Counted from the first letter of the stretch, positions 1-7,082 are shown. The stretch is DNA of 10,474 bases from Lachnospiraceae bacterium UBA7598 (GCA_002474415.1 DLQV01000073.1:4255-14728), one strand, 5' to 3'. Made by a program: numbers and translations. The notes: generated from the sequence alone by a model not told the origin.

Positions 1-1073
1 GCGTTTTTCATTCCGGTTTCGCCAGGTTCTCCTTTCATGCATTCGGAGAATTCTTTAGAGTATAAGGGAACATTTTCACCTATAGAAATCATGGGATAAA
101 GAACCGGTATTTCAAGGTTTACATTGCCGACATCGCTGGAGCCGTTAATTGCGCCCGTTTCCTGACGGGATAGACCTAATTGATCCATTACTTTTCCGAG
201 AATTTTTTCTGTTGTCGGACCACAGAAAATTTCGGCATAAGTAGGGTTTAACTGTTCTGTTGTAAATCTGTTTTCCGTAGCGATTGCAGAGCCTTTGGCA
301 CAGTTTTGAATGCGTTCCTTCAGGCGCAGAATCTGTTCATAGCGGTTGGCGCGTAAATAAACGTAAGCACTTGCTTTGTCCGGGATCAGGTTAGGCACTG
401 TGCCACCATCCTGAATAATACCGCTCACCTGACTGCCGGGTTCGAGATAAGGACGAAGCAGATCAATCGCGTGGAAAAAGAGCTGGACACCATTGAGAGA
501 GTTAATCCCTTCCCATGGATTGACAGATGCGTGAGCAGCTTTTCCGAAAAAGTGTACAATCAGATCACTGGCTGCAAGTGTACGAAAACAGGTAGAATTC
601 ACGGGACTCATCTGGGAGAGTATGGCAAATTCGTAAGGACTGAAAAGTCCTTTTTCTAACATCGCAATTTTGGCTCCGGCTACTTCTTCGTTTGGGGTGC
701 CGATCAATTCAATATCAAAAGGAAAATCTTCATATGCAGCGTTTAATGCAAGAGCACAGATAATGCTGGCAGCACAGCTTGCCGAATGTCCACAGCTATG
801 ACCGACTCCTTCTACTGCATCATATTCGCATAATAATGCAATCTTTGGCTTTTTCACAGAAGAATCCTCGCGTTTTGCAAAAAAAGAATATTTGATTCGT
901 TTGGTAGGTGAGGTGACTTTATATCCGTGCTCCCGAAGCTGTTTTACCAGATAGGCACAGGTTTGTTTTTCATGCCCGGATATTTCCGGATGATCATTCA
1001 TCCAATCAAGGATTTCTTTTCCTAAAGGCATAAATATATTTAATGCTTCTTCAAAATTCATTTTCTTTTTCAT
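1..1073 (-). CDS. M20-family amidohydrolase/dipeptidase (AbgB/PM20D2-like), 3' end cut off by the window
   Basis: The leftward frame is open for 357 codons from an ATG at 1073 to the window edge, so the C-terminus (perhaps 30-60 residues, judged from family length) is missing. The start is supported by an AAGAGGT ribosome binding site 9 bases upstream. The product resembles zinc aminoacylases and dipeptidases of peptidase family M20, subfamily D: a metal-site motif GHSCGH (residues 91-96), TPNEE (126-130), GKAAHAS with PWEG (177-188), GTVPNLIPDKA (224-234) and GSSDVGNVN (311-319). No signal peptide is seen, so it is probably cytoplasmic. Known relatives cleave N-acyl amino acids, p-aminobenzoyl-glutamate or beta-alanyl-lysine-type dipeptides; the substrate here is unknown. 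The usual His-Pro metal-ligand position appears to read Ser-Pro (156-157). It is divergent from an Lrp-type regulator and an amino-acid-type operon, so it may release the amino acid that the operon processes. Confidence 0.88.
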   Translation of the reverse strand, partial: MKKKMNFEEALNIFMPLGKEILDWMNDHPEISGHEKQTCAYLVKQLREHGYKVTSPTKRIKYSFFAKREDSSVKKPKIALLCEYDAVEGVGHSCGHSASCAASIICALALNAAYEDFPFDIELIGTPNEEVAGAKIAMLEKGLFSPYEFAILSQMSPVNSTCFRTLAASDLIVHFFGKAAHASVNPWEGINSLNGVQLFFHAIDLLRPYLEPGSQVSGIIQDGGTVPNLIPDKASAYVYLRANRYEQILRLKERIQNCAKGSAIATENRFTTEQLNPTYAEIFCGPTTEKILGKVMDQLGLSRQETGAINGSSDVGNVNLEIPVLYPMISIGENVPLYSKEFSECMKGEPGETGMKN

Positions 1074-1123
1074 AAACGCAATACCTCTTATCTGTTGGAA
1101 ACAAAGAAAACATAAAGATGGTT

Positions 1124-1166
1124 CTATTTATTGATAATAGCATAAAAGCGAGGATAATGGTATAAT
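1124..1166 (+). promoter_or_regulatory. Promoter with extended -10 and repeat elements in the M20/Lrp divergent gap
   Basis: TGGTATAAT at 1158-1166 matches an extended -10 element (TGnTATAAT) for the rightward regulator gene. No good -35 lies 17 bases upstream. Upstream is a 17-base dyad at 1124-1140 with arms CTATT and AATAG. Two copies of GATAATrGyATAA begin at 1133 and 1153, exactly 20 bases (about two helical turns) apart, and 11 of 13 bases agree. The second copy overlaps the -10. This suggests binding sites for the adjacent Lrp-type protein, controlling itself and perhaps the M20 gene. Binding is inferred. Confidence 0.55.
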
Positions 1167-1180
1167 TATTCATACAAAAT

Positions 1181-1696
1181 ATGAAAAGAAAGTGGGAAAA
1201 GGTTGTGGCAAAAGATTTGGATAAGATTGATTGGAAAATATTAAATATCCTGCAAAAAAATGCCAGGACTCCGGTAAAAGATATTGCTGAGCAGGTGTTT
1301 TTATCTTCCCCGGCGGTGACGATCCGCATACAGCATCTCGAGAATAAAGGATATATTGAGGGATATCATGCACAAATAAATATGGAACGGGTAGGAATGG
1401 GTATTAAAGCATTTATAAAACTGGCCCTTAACAGAAAAAAGCGTTCACAGTTTTTGGAATATATTGAAAAATATCGCAATGTATTGGCATGCTATACGAT
1501 AACGGGCAATTATGCCATTTTATTGGAAACCGTTTTTGAATCAACACAAAAGCTGGATGCTTTTATTCAGCGGTTACAGGAATTCGGAGATACACAGACC
1601 GATATTGTATTTCTAACTTCATCCGAGCACAGGCAGGTTCTTTTTCCAATAGAGCTAAATGACGATGAAAAACAGACGGATACTTTAAAAAAATAA
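1181..1696 (+). CDS. Lrp/AsnC-family transcriptional regulator
   Basis: A protein of up to 171 residues with the Lrp/AsnC layout. The N-terminal winged helix-turn-helix opens LDKIDWKILNILQKNART (13-30) and continues through a recognition-helix region around SSPAVTIRIQHLENKGYI (42-59). A C-terminal RAM-type effector and oligomerisation domain spans about 70-155 and includes VLACYTITGNYAILLETV (101-118). In many Lrp proteins this loop has an Asp where Ala is seen here. Such proteins form dimers or octamers and usually respond to amino acids. The start is uncertain: ATG 1181 lies only about 8 bases after the predicted transcription start and has no ribosome binding site. GTG 1205 (residue 9) would give a typical short Lrp N-terminus. 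The gene is divergent from the M20 gene and upstream of an aminotransferase/dehydrogenase/transporter operon, so it is the likely local regulator of both, probably sensing their substrate. Confidence 0.92.
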   Translation: MKRKWEKVVAKDLDKIDWKILNILQKNARTPVKDIAEQVFLSSPAVTIRIQHLENKGYIEGYHAQINMERVGMGIKAFIKLALNRKKRSQFLEYIEKYRNVLACYTITGNYAILLETVFESTQKLDAFIQRLQEFGDTQTDIVFLTSSEHRQVLFPIELNDDEKQTDTLKK

Positions 1697-1764
1697 GCAT
1701 ATATTAAATAAATTAAACTATATGTGAAAAAATAGATAAATTATTTTAAAAAGGATGGAAAATG

Positions 1765-1794
1765 TTGATTTGATTTAGCGAAAGGACATATAAT
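1765..1794 (+). promoter_or_regulatory. Probable promoter of the aminotransferase operon
   Basis: TTGATT (1765-1770) and TATAAT (1789-1794) are separated by 18 bases, predicting a transcript start near 1801. Upstream DNA (1697-1750) is very AT-rich and holds two dyads: CATATATTAA / TTAA-AC-TATATG at 1698-1724, and a 17-base site AAATA-N7-TATTT at 1730-1746. The second has the same layout as the dyad in front of the Lrp gene, so it is a candidate operator. Confidence 0.6.
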
Positions 1795-1808
1795 CATCGC
1801 AGAAAGAC

Positions 1809-1848
1809 AAAGATGTCATTTCCCCAAGGGGGAGATGGCATCTTTTTT
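1809..1848 (+). terminator. Strong terminator hairpin between lrp-like gene and operon; possible attenuator
   Basis: A 17-pair stem (1809-1825 with 1829-1845, two G-U pairs) closes a 3-base loop. Its top is CCCC/GGGG and a T run (1843-1848) overlaps the stem base, the form of a Rho-independent terminator. It ends transcripts from the regulator gene. It also lies about 8-45 bases after the predicted start of the operon promoter, so it could act as a leader terminator for the operon. Between it and the first operon gene lie a perfect 12-base palindrome TTTTCCGGAAAA (1850-1861) and a weak TCTCT-GTG-AGAGA hairpin (1885-1897). Confidence 0.85.
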
Positions 1849-1929
1849 ATTTTCCGGAAAAGCATGCATCGGGAAAGCAACAGATCTCTGTGAGAGAAAA
1901 ATGAGACAAACATTATGGAGGAAACAAAA

Positions 1930-3030
1930 ATGGTAAAAGGAATTCGTAAAGAGGCATATAATTGCGAAAAGTATGTATCAGGAAAAAGTATGGATGAGGT
2001 TATGGCTGAGTATGGGTTAAGCAGTGTTATTAAGCTGGGCTCTAACGAGAATCAGTATGGCCCTTATGAAACGGCTTATAAAGCAATGCAGGCAGAAGTT
2101 GGAAGAATCAATATTTATCCGGAAAAGAATTATATCCGCTTAAAGGAACTGGTTGGAGAACGCCTTGGAGTTACAGGAGACTGGGTAAGTCTGGGACATG
2201 GTGCCGGAAATGTGCTCGATTCGGTAGCAAAGACATTGCTGGAAGATGGAGATGAAGTGATTGTACCTCAGCAGTCATACCGGCTATACCGTGAAATATC
2301 TAAGATTATGGGAGCGAAAGTCGTAGAAGTACCATTGAATGATGCATATACCATTGACCTTGAAGATTTTAAGAAAGCGTTGACACCAAAGACAAAAATT
2401 GTGTGGATATGCAATCCAAACAATCCAACAGGGTCCATAATTGAGAAAGAAAGTTTTGCTCCTTTTATTGATGCAATGCCGGAAGACTGCTGGATGGTAT
2501 TGGATGAGGCTTACGCGGAATTCTGTGATCCGGATCTTTTGCCGAATGTCATGAAGTTCATCAAAGAAGGAAAGAATGTAATAGATATTCATACATTTTC
2601 AAAATATTACGGACTTGCCGGTGGACGAATCGGATATCTGGTAGCATCACCGGAATTTGTAAACTGGTACGATACCGTAAGTGAGCCATTCAATGCAAAC
2701 CGTATTGGACTTGCCGGTGCGGTAGCATTGATGGAAAACGGGGAAGAGTGTAAAAAATACGGAAATCTCATGATCAAAGACAGAGAATGGTTAAACGAGG
2801 AACTGACAAAGCTGGGATGCAAGTGCTATCCATCTTATGCAAATTTCGTCTTCTTTGAAACTCCATATCCGGCAGCAGATGTAGCAGAACAATTACTTCA
2901 GAAAGGAATTATCGTAAGACCTTGCGGAGGATGGGGATATGACAAACATCTTCGTGTCAGCATTGGAACTACCGAACAGAATAAACAGTTCTTACAGGGA
3001 ATACAGGAAGTGTTTGATGCAATGAAATAA
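1930..3030 (+). CDS. HisC-like PLP-dependent class I/II aminotransferase
   Basis: A 366-residue fold-type I aminotransferase close in form to histidinol-phosphate aminotransferases. It has IKLGSNENQYGP (34-45), NNPTG (164-168), LDEAYAEF with the PLP-ring Asp (191-198), TFSKYYGLAGGRIGY with the expected Schiff-base Lys225, and LRVSIGT carrying the expected carboxylate-binding Arg342. The length is normal for the family. An in-frame ATG at 1915 exists, but its own next bases form GGAGG, which lies 8 bases before ATG 1930, so the later start is chosen. The enzyme should move an amino group between an amino acid and a 2-oxoacid in the cytoplasm. No histidine biosynthesis genes are nearby. The next gene, 12 bases downstream, encodes a 2-hydroxyacid dehydrogenase, so a catabolic role making a 2-oxoacid is more likely than histidine synthesis. 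The substrate cannot be read from the sequence. Confidence 0.92.
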   Translation: MVKGIRKEAYNCEKYVSGKSMDEVMAEYGLSSVIKLGSNENQYGPYETAYKAMQAEVGRINIYPEKNYIRLKELVGERLGVTGDWVSLGHGAGNVLDSVAKTLLEDGDEVIVPQQSYRLYREISKIMGAKVVEVPLNDAYTIDLEDFKKALTPKTKIVWICNPNNPTGSIIEKESFAPFIDAMPEDCWMVLDEAYAEFCDPDLLPNVMKFIKEGKNVIDIHTFSKYYGLAGGRIGYLVASPEFVNWYDTVSEPFNANRIGLAGAVALMENGEECKKYGNLMIKDREWLNEELTKLGCKCYPSYANFVFFETPYPAADVAEQLLQKGIIVRPCGGWGYDKHLRVSIGTTEQNKQFLQGIQEVFDAMK

Positions 3031-3042
3031 TGGAGGCGCATG

Positions 3043-4053
3043 ATGAAAGTAGCAATTTGTGATTATAAGGAACCACTCAACAGGGATCTTGAAATTGAAA
3101 AAGGAATTTTCAAAAAGATGCTGGGTGAAGATACCGAGATTTCTTTATATGTACATGAAGGAGATAATGAAGCATTAAAAAATGCCATTAAGGATGCAGA
3201 TGGTATTTTGACTTCTTATCTGGAGTTTCCCAGGGAGATCATCCAGAGTAATCCGGATCTGAAAGGCATTTCCATTGAGGCGACCGGGTACAATTTTGTA
3301 GATGCCGATGCTGCACAGGAACAGGACACTGCAGTTGCCGTTATTGGAGAGTACTGTACGCAGGAGGTTGCAGATCATGCAATGGCATTAATGCTTGCGG
3401 TAGCCAGAAAATTAAAACACTATGATCGAGAAATCGAATATAAACATGTCTACGATTATAATTCCACTTCCGGAATGATTCGGCTTGAAGGATCTACGTT
3501 CGGTATTATGGGACTTGGAAAAATCGGAAAAGCGGTTGCGAAAAGAGCACAGGGTTTTGGAATGCATGTTATTGCGTATAGCCCTTCCTGCAAACCGGAG
3601 GTGGCGGAAAGCCTTGGAGTAAAACTTGTTTCCAAGGAAGAACTGTTTGCCACTTCCGATGTGATCAGTCTTCATATGCGGCTGATCGATGAAAACGTTA
3701 ACATTTTAAATAAAGAAGCCTTCGATCAGATGAAAAAGAAACCGGTGATCGTAAATGTGTCACGGGGGGCGATGATTGACGAAGCCGCACTTCTGGATGC
3801 GCTAAATGATGGCAAAGTTTTTGGAGCCGGATTGGATGTGCTGGTAGAAGAAACCAATGAAAATACTTTAAAGAGCCCGTTTGTGGGAAGGGAGGATGTT
3901 GTATTAACACCTCATACTGCATTTTATTCTGATTTTGCATTGTATGAATGTCAGAGAATCGCAGCAGAGAATCTTTGTTATATCCTCAGAGGGGAAAAAG
4001 ATAAAGTATTTCGTATGGTGAATGATGTAGACATCACAGCCTGGAAGAAGTAA
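3043..4053 (+). CDS. D-isomer-specific 2-hydroxyacid dehydrogenase (NAD-dependent, CtBP/PGDH-like)
   Basis: A 336-residue member of the D-2-hydroxyacid dehydrogenase family, which reduces 2-oxoacids to D-2-hydroxyacids (or the reverse) with NAD(H). Seen: GEYCTQEVADHAMALML (102-118) leading into the Rossmann domain, the nucleotide motif GLGKIG (157-162), and the family's catalytic set: Arg241 in VSRGAMIDE, Glu269 or Glu270 in GLDVLVEE, and His291 in LTPHTAFYSD. There is no C-terminal ACT domain, so it is not a long 3-phosphoglycerate dehydrogenase. Two adjacent ATGs occur at 3040 and 3043; GGAGG at 3032-3036 is better spaced (6 bases) for the second. It follows the aminotransferase by 12 bases, which implies co-transcription and probably a two-step path from amino acid to 2-oxoacid to 2-hydroxyacid that would also reoxidise NADH. 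A lactate-, malate- or aromatic-lactate-type substrate remains possible. Confidence 0.92.
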   Translation: MKVAICDYKEPLNRDLEIEKGIFKKMLGEDTEISLYVHEGDNEALKNAIKDADGILTSYLEFPREIIQSNPDLKGISIEATGYNFVDADAAQEQDTAVAVIGEYCTQEVADHAMALMLAVARKLKHYDREIEYKHVYDYNSTSGMIRLEGSTFGIMGLGKIGKAVAKRAQGFGMHVIAYSPSCKPEVAESLGVKLVSKEELFATSDVISLHMRLIDENVNILNKEAFDQMKKKPVIVNVSRGAMIDEAALLDALNDGKVFGAGLDVLVEETNENTLKSPFVGREDVVLTPHTAFYSDFALYECQRIAAENLCYILRGEKDKVFRMVNDVDITAWKK

Positions 4054-4118
4054 CAGGGATATACTACAGGACACGAGAACAGCGTTTGTCATAAACAGAA
4101 AGGGAGATGAAAAACATT

Positions 4119-5690
4119 ATGAGGGAAGCTCTGAAACAATTGGATAAAAGAGTATATGTCATGACATTTGCGATGATCATTCTATTGTTGATTTTGTTGG
4201 GTGTCTGTCCGGAAATGATTACTGGTTGGATAAATGGACTGTTCTCGCTTGCGGTAGAAAAGTTTGGATGGCTTTATATTCTGACAAATTGTGGTTGTTT
4301 TGTATTGTTTTTTTATCTGTATTTTGGTAAATACGGAAATATAAAACTGGGTGGTCCGGAAGAAAAACCAAGATTCTCGACGTTTAGCTGGGCTGCTATG
4401 ATCTTTACTTCCGGAGCAGGATCAAGTACGGTAATTCTTGGATTTGTGGAACCGGTAAGTTATCTGACAAATACACCGTTTCATATCAAAGCGATGTCAA
4501 ACAAAGCATATGAATATGCACATATGTATGGGCAGTTCCACTGGGGAATAAGCGCATGGGCATTTTATGTACCGGCAATCGCTGCTATTTCTTATATGCT
4601 TTATAAAAGAAACAGTAAAAGTGTAAAGATTTCCGATACGCTGGTGCCATTATTCGGAGGAAAGTTTGCAAATTCCTGGGCAGGTAAGATTATTGATTCG
4701 ATTGTAGCCCTTGGTATTGTAGCTTCTATTACAACTTCCCTTGGACTGGGAGTTCCGGTCATGTCGGAACTGATTGCGGATACCTTTGGTATCAAACAGA
4801 CTATCTGGCTGCAATTGTTTGTGTTTCTTGTATGGTTCCTTATTTTTGGATGGAGTGTTTTCCGGGGAATGGATAATGGAATCCGGAAACTTACAAATGT
4901 GAATATGTTTATTATTTTTGCATTTCTGATAGCTTTCTTTTTGGTATCTCCAATGAATGACATTATAAGAATGGAGATGAACAGCATTGGATTGTATCTT
5001 GACGAACTGCCGCGCATGATGTTTAACACAGATCCTTTTGGGGACAGAAAATTTGTAAACGACTGGACGATGTTCTACTGGGGATGGTGGCTGATTTTTA
5101 TTCCGATTATGGGCATGTTTGTGGCAAAAGTTTCCCGGGGAAGGACATTAAAGCAGGTTCTTCTTGGACAAATGATATGGGGAAGTCTTGGATGCTGTAC
5201 ATTTCTTGGCATTCTTGGAGGATATTCTTTATATCTGCAAAAACATGGAATTGTCGATTTGGTTTCGATTGTAAAAAATGAAGGAAATGGAAAAGCTGTT
5301 CTTGCCATTATGCAGACGTTACCACTCAGTAAAGTGTTTATTGTCGTATTGATTATACTTTGTTTTGTATTTCTGGCGACAACCATAGATTCTACAGCGA
5401 TGGTACTTGGATCAGCAACCTCAAAGGGGCTGCATCCGGATGAAGATCCACATCTTTATAACCGGTTCAGCTGGGCACTCGCAATATTTGCACTTGCAAT
5501 TGCACTTTCTTTTACCGGAGGATTGCAGCTCGTGCAGAGGTTCGCAATTGTATTGGGATTTCCACTGATTTTTATTACGGGTCTGATGTCGGCTTCTGTG
5601 CTGAAAGCGATGAAAGAAGACTATGGAAATAAAACAAAAGAAGAGATCATAAAGATCGAAAATGATTTAGAAATAAAAAGAAAGGAATAA
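4119..5690 (+). CDS. BCCT-family transporter (CaiT-like)
   Basis: An integral membrane carrier of about 523 residues with some 12 hydrophobic segments, of the betaine/choline/carnitine transporter family. The family signature WTMFYWGWWLIF (320-331, counted from ATG 4107) is followed by a Met in IPIMG (335) and by KVSRGRTLKQVLLG (341-354). Other CaiT-like stretches are SLGLGVPV (211-218), GMDNGIRKLTNVNM (254-267), LPRMMFNTDP (301-310) and IDSTAMVLGSATS (427-439). In carnitine antiporter CaiT a Met at the matching place replaces a sodium site, so this may be a sodium-independent exchanger. That comparison is from memory. ATG 4107 directly abuts AGGGAG with no gap, so ATG 4119 (12 bases after) is preferred, though the longer form is possible. 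The C-terminus is a charged cytoplasmic tail. It sits 53-65 bases after the dehydrogenase gene and 4 bases before the MFS gene, hence one operon. The substrate is probably a quaternary ammonium or other zwitterionic compound. Confidence 0.92.
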   Translation: MREALKQLDKRVYVMTFAMIILLLILLGVCPEMITGWINGLFSLAVEKFGWLYILTNCGCFVLFFYLYFGKYGNIKLGGPEEKPRFSTFSWAAMIFTSGAGSSTVILGFVEPVSYLTNTPFHIKAMSNKAYEYAHMYGQFHWGISAWAFYVPAIAAISYMLYKRNSKSVKISDTLVPLFGGKFANSWAGKIIDSIVALGIVASITTSLGLGVPVMSELIADTFGIKQTIWLQLFVFLVWFLIFGWSVFRGMDNGIRKLTNVNMFIIFAFLIAFFLVSPMNDIIRMEMNSIGLYLDELPRMMFNTDPFGDRKFVNDWTMFYWGWWLIFIPIMGMFVAKVSRGRTLKQVLLGQMIWGSLGCCTFLGILGGYSLYLQKHGIVDLVSIVKNEGNGKAVLAIMQTLPLSKVFIVVLIILCFVFLATTIDSTAMVLGSATSKGLHPDEDPHLYNRFSWALAIFALAIALSFTGGLQLVQRFAIVLGFPLIFITGLMSASVLKAMKEDYGNKTKEEIIKIENDLEIKRKE

Positions 5691-5694
5691 AATT

Positions 5695-6978
5695 ATGAAT
5701 CAAACATTGAAAAAATATCTGACATTAATTGTTCTGGGACTTGCCGGGGGATCTATTTATATCTTCCCGTATTTGAAATATGTATTTTATAACCCGTTGA
5801 TTCATGTATTGCATATTAGTAATGCACAATCCGGAATGCTTCTTACCATGTATGCAATAGGATGTGTAATTCTTTATATTCCCGGAGGTATTCTGGCAGA
5901 TAAAGTAAATCCTAAAAAAGCACTGATATTATCGTTGCTGGCAACTTCGGCATTGACAATTATTTTTGCCATAACAATTTTTCTTGGTCTGCCAGGATCA
6001 GTAGCATTTGGAATTTCGCTTGTTATCTGGCTTCTGCTTGCACTAGGATCTGGTTTTGTCTTTTGGACGGCACTTTTAAAAGCAATTCGTATTATTGGTA
6101 CAGAAGAAGAACAGGGACGCATGTATGGGGTATATTATGCGGCAAATGGAACAACAGCAGCAATTATTGCAGTTGTAAATCTCTGGGCATATAATCTCGG
6201 CGGCGGTGACAAAAATGAACAGATGGGATTCTTTTTTGCCGTAATTTCCATGGCTGTATTTACCATACTTGCCGCAATACTGCTTGCAATTTTTATGGAA
6301 GGAAAAACAGATAAAGATATTTCTACTGCAGAGGAAGATAAATTTCATTTCAGTGATATTGGTGTAGTGTTAAAAAATCCGGCAGTATGGCTGGCTGCAA
6401 TTATGTTCTTCTGTATTTATGGCGTGTACAGCTGCTCCTCTTATTTTACACCATATCTGACAGACATTGTCGGTTTATCAACAACGGTCGCAGGTGTCTG
6501 CTCCGTACTTCGTACATATGTAGTTATGCTCATTGCAGCACCTCTTGGTGGAATTCTTGCAGATAAAGTATTTAAGTCTACGCTAAATTGGTTTCGGTTT
6601 GGAGGAGCGATTCTGGCCGTTTCCATTGTGCTGGTAATATTAGTGGGAAGTCAGGCTCCGGCAATGCTGGTTGCCGTTTTGACACTGATACCTGGATTGT
6701 TTAGCATGTGCTTATATGGAGTTATGTTTTCTACTATGCACGAAATTAACATTCCGATTAAAGTAGCAGGAACAGCAATTGGAATTGCATCAATTATCGG
6801 ATATCTGCCAGATATGTTTTTGAGCACTTTCTTTGGTTCTATTCTCGATAAAACGCAGGGGGCTGCCGGTTATATGCAGATTTTTGAAATTTTAGCGGCA
6901 TTCTGTGTGGTAGTAGTTGTCATTAGTTGTTTCTTATATGCAAAGTATGTAAAAAAGCCTAAGACTTCAAAACAGTAG
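5695..6978 (+). CDS. MFS transporter
   Basis: A 427-residue major facilitator superfamily carrier with about 12 membrane segments in two halves. Each half has a loop 2-3 motif-A-like sequence: GGILADKVNPKKA (N-terminal half) and GGILADKVFKSTLN (C-terminal half). A segment FWTALLKAIRIIGTEEEQGRMYG recalls the conserved region of organophosphate/sugar-acid permeases such as YihN; this is a family resemblance only. The central loop (about 200-220) is charged and cytoplasmic, and the C-terminus is lysine-rich. AAAGGAA inside the end of the BCCT gene is a good ribosome binding site 9 bases before the ATG, and only 4 bases separate the two genes, so translation is probably coupled. As the last gene of the operon it may export the hydroxyacid product or import a second substrate. 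Direction and substrate are not visible. Confidence 0.9.
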   Translation: MNQTLKKYLTLIVLGLAGGSIYIFPYLKYVFYNPLIHVLHISNAQSGMLLTMYAIGCVILYIPGGILADKVNPKKALILSLLATSALTIIFAITIFLGLPGSVAFGISLVIWLLLALGSGFVFWTALLKAIRIIGTEEEQGRMYGVYYAANGTTAAIIAVVNLWAYNLGGGDKNEQMGFFFAVISMAVFTILAAILLAIFMEGKTDKDISTAEEDKFHFSDIGVVLKNPAVWLAAIMFFCIYGVYSCSSYFTPYLTDIVGLSTTVAGVCSVLRTYVVMLIAAPLGGILADKVFKSTLNWFRFGGAILAVSIVLVILVGSQAPAMLVAVLTLIPGLFSMCLYGVMFSTMHEINIPIKVAGTAIGIASIIGYLPDMFLSTFFGSILDKTQGAAGYMQIFEILAAFCVVVVVISCFLYAKYVKKPKTSKQ

Positions 6979-7020
6979 AATATATTTGAAATAAAACCAG
7001 AGCAGATTTAGGATGGAAAT

Positions 7021-7060
7021 GAAAAAGGGAATCTCACTTTGTGAGGTGCCCTTTTTCTTA
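7021..7060 (+). terminator. Rho-independent terminator of the transporter operon
   Basis: GAAAAAGGG (7021-7029) pairs with CCCTTTTTC (7049-7057), and CTCAC (7033-7037) pairs with GTGAG (7041-7045) around a TTT loop, with a small imperfect step between. A T-rich tail follows. It lies 43 bases after the MFS stop codon and closes the operon. Confidence 0.85.
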
Positions 7061-7082
7061 TTTGTGGGATAGTAATGGCTGG

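Noticed and set aside
471..659. Rightward 62-codon ORF
   Set aside because: It lies wholly inside the leftward M20 gene, whose protein motifs are clear; it has no family resemblance.
1051..1373. Two leftward ORFs across the M20/Lrp gap and the Lrp gene
   Set aside because: They overlap the Lrp coding sequence antisense, show low-complexity translations and lack ribosome binding sites.
1881..1900. TCTCT-GTG-AGAGA hairpin as a regulatory element before the aminotransferase gene
   Set aside because: Five base pairs with a 3-base loop is too weak and too likely by chance to call on its own.
1930..3030. Naming the aminotransferase hisC
   Set aside because: It resembles histidinol-phosphate aminotransferase, but no histidine biosynthesis gene is adjacent and the operon context is catabolic or transport-related.
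4601..5386. Leftward ORFs of 142 and 103 codons
   Set aside because: Antisense shadows of the BCCT gene; no recognisable domain.
4119..5690. A carnitine or gamma-butyrobetaine (cai/gbu-like) degradation cluster
   Set aside because: No CoA-transferase, CoA-ligase, acyl-CoA dehydrogenase or crotonobetainyl-CoA enzyme is present; only the transporter is similar.
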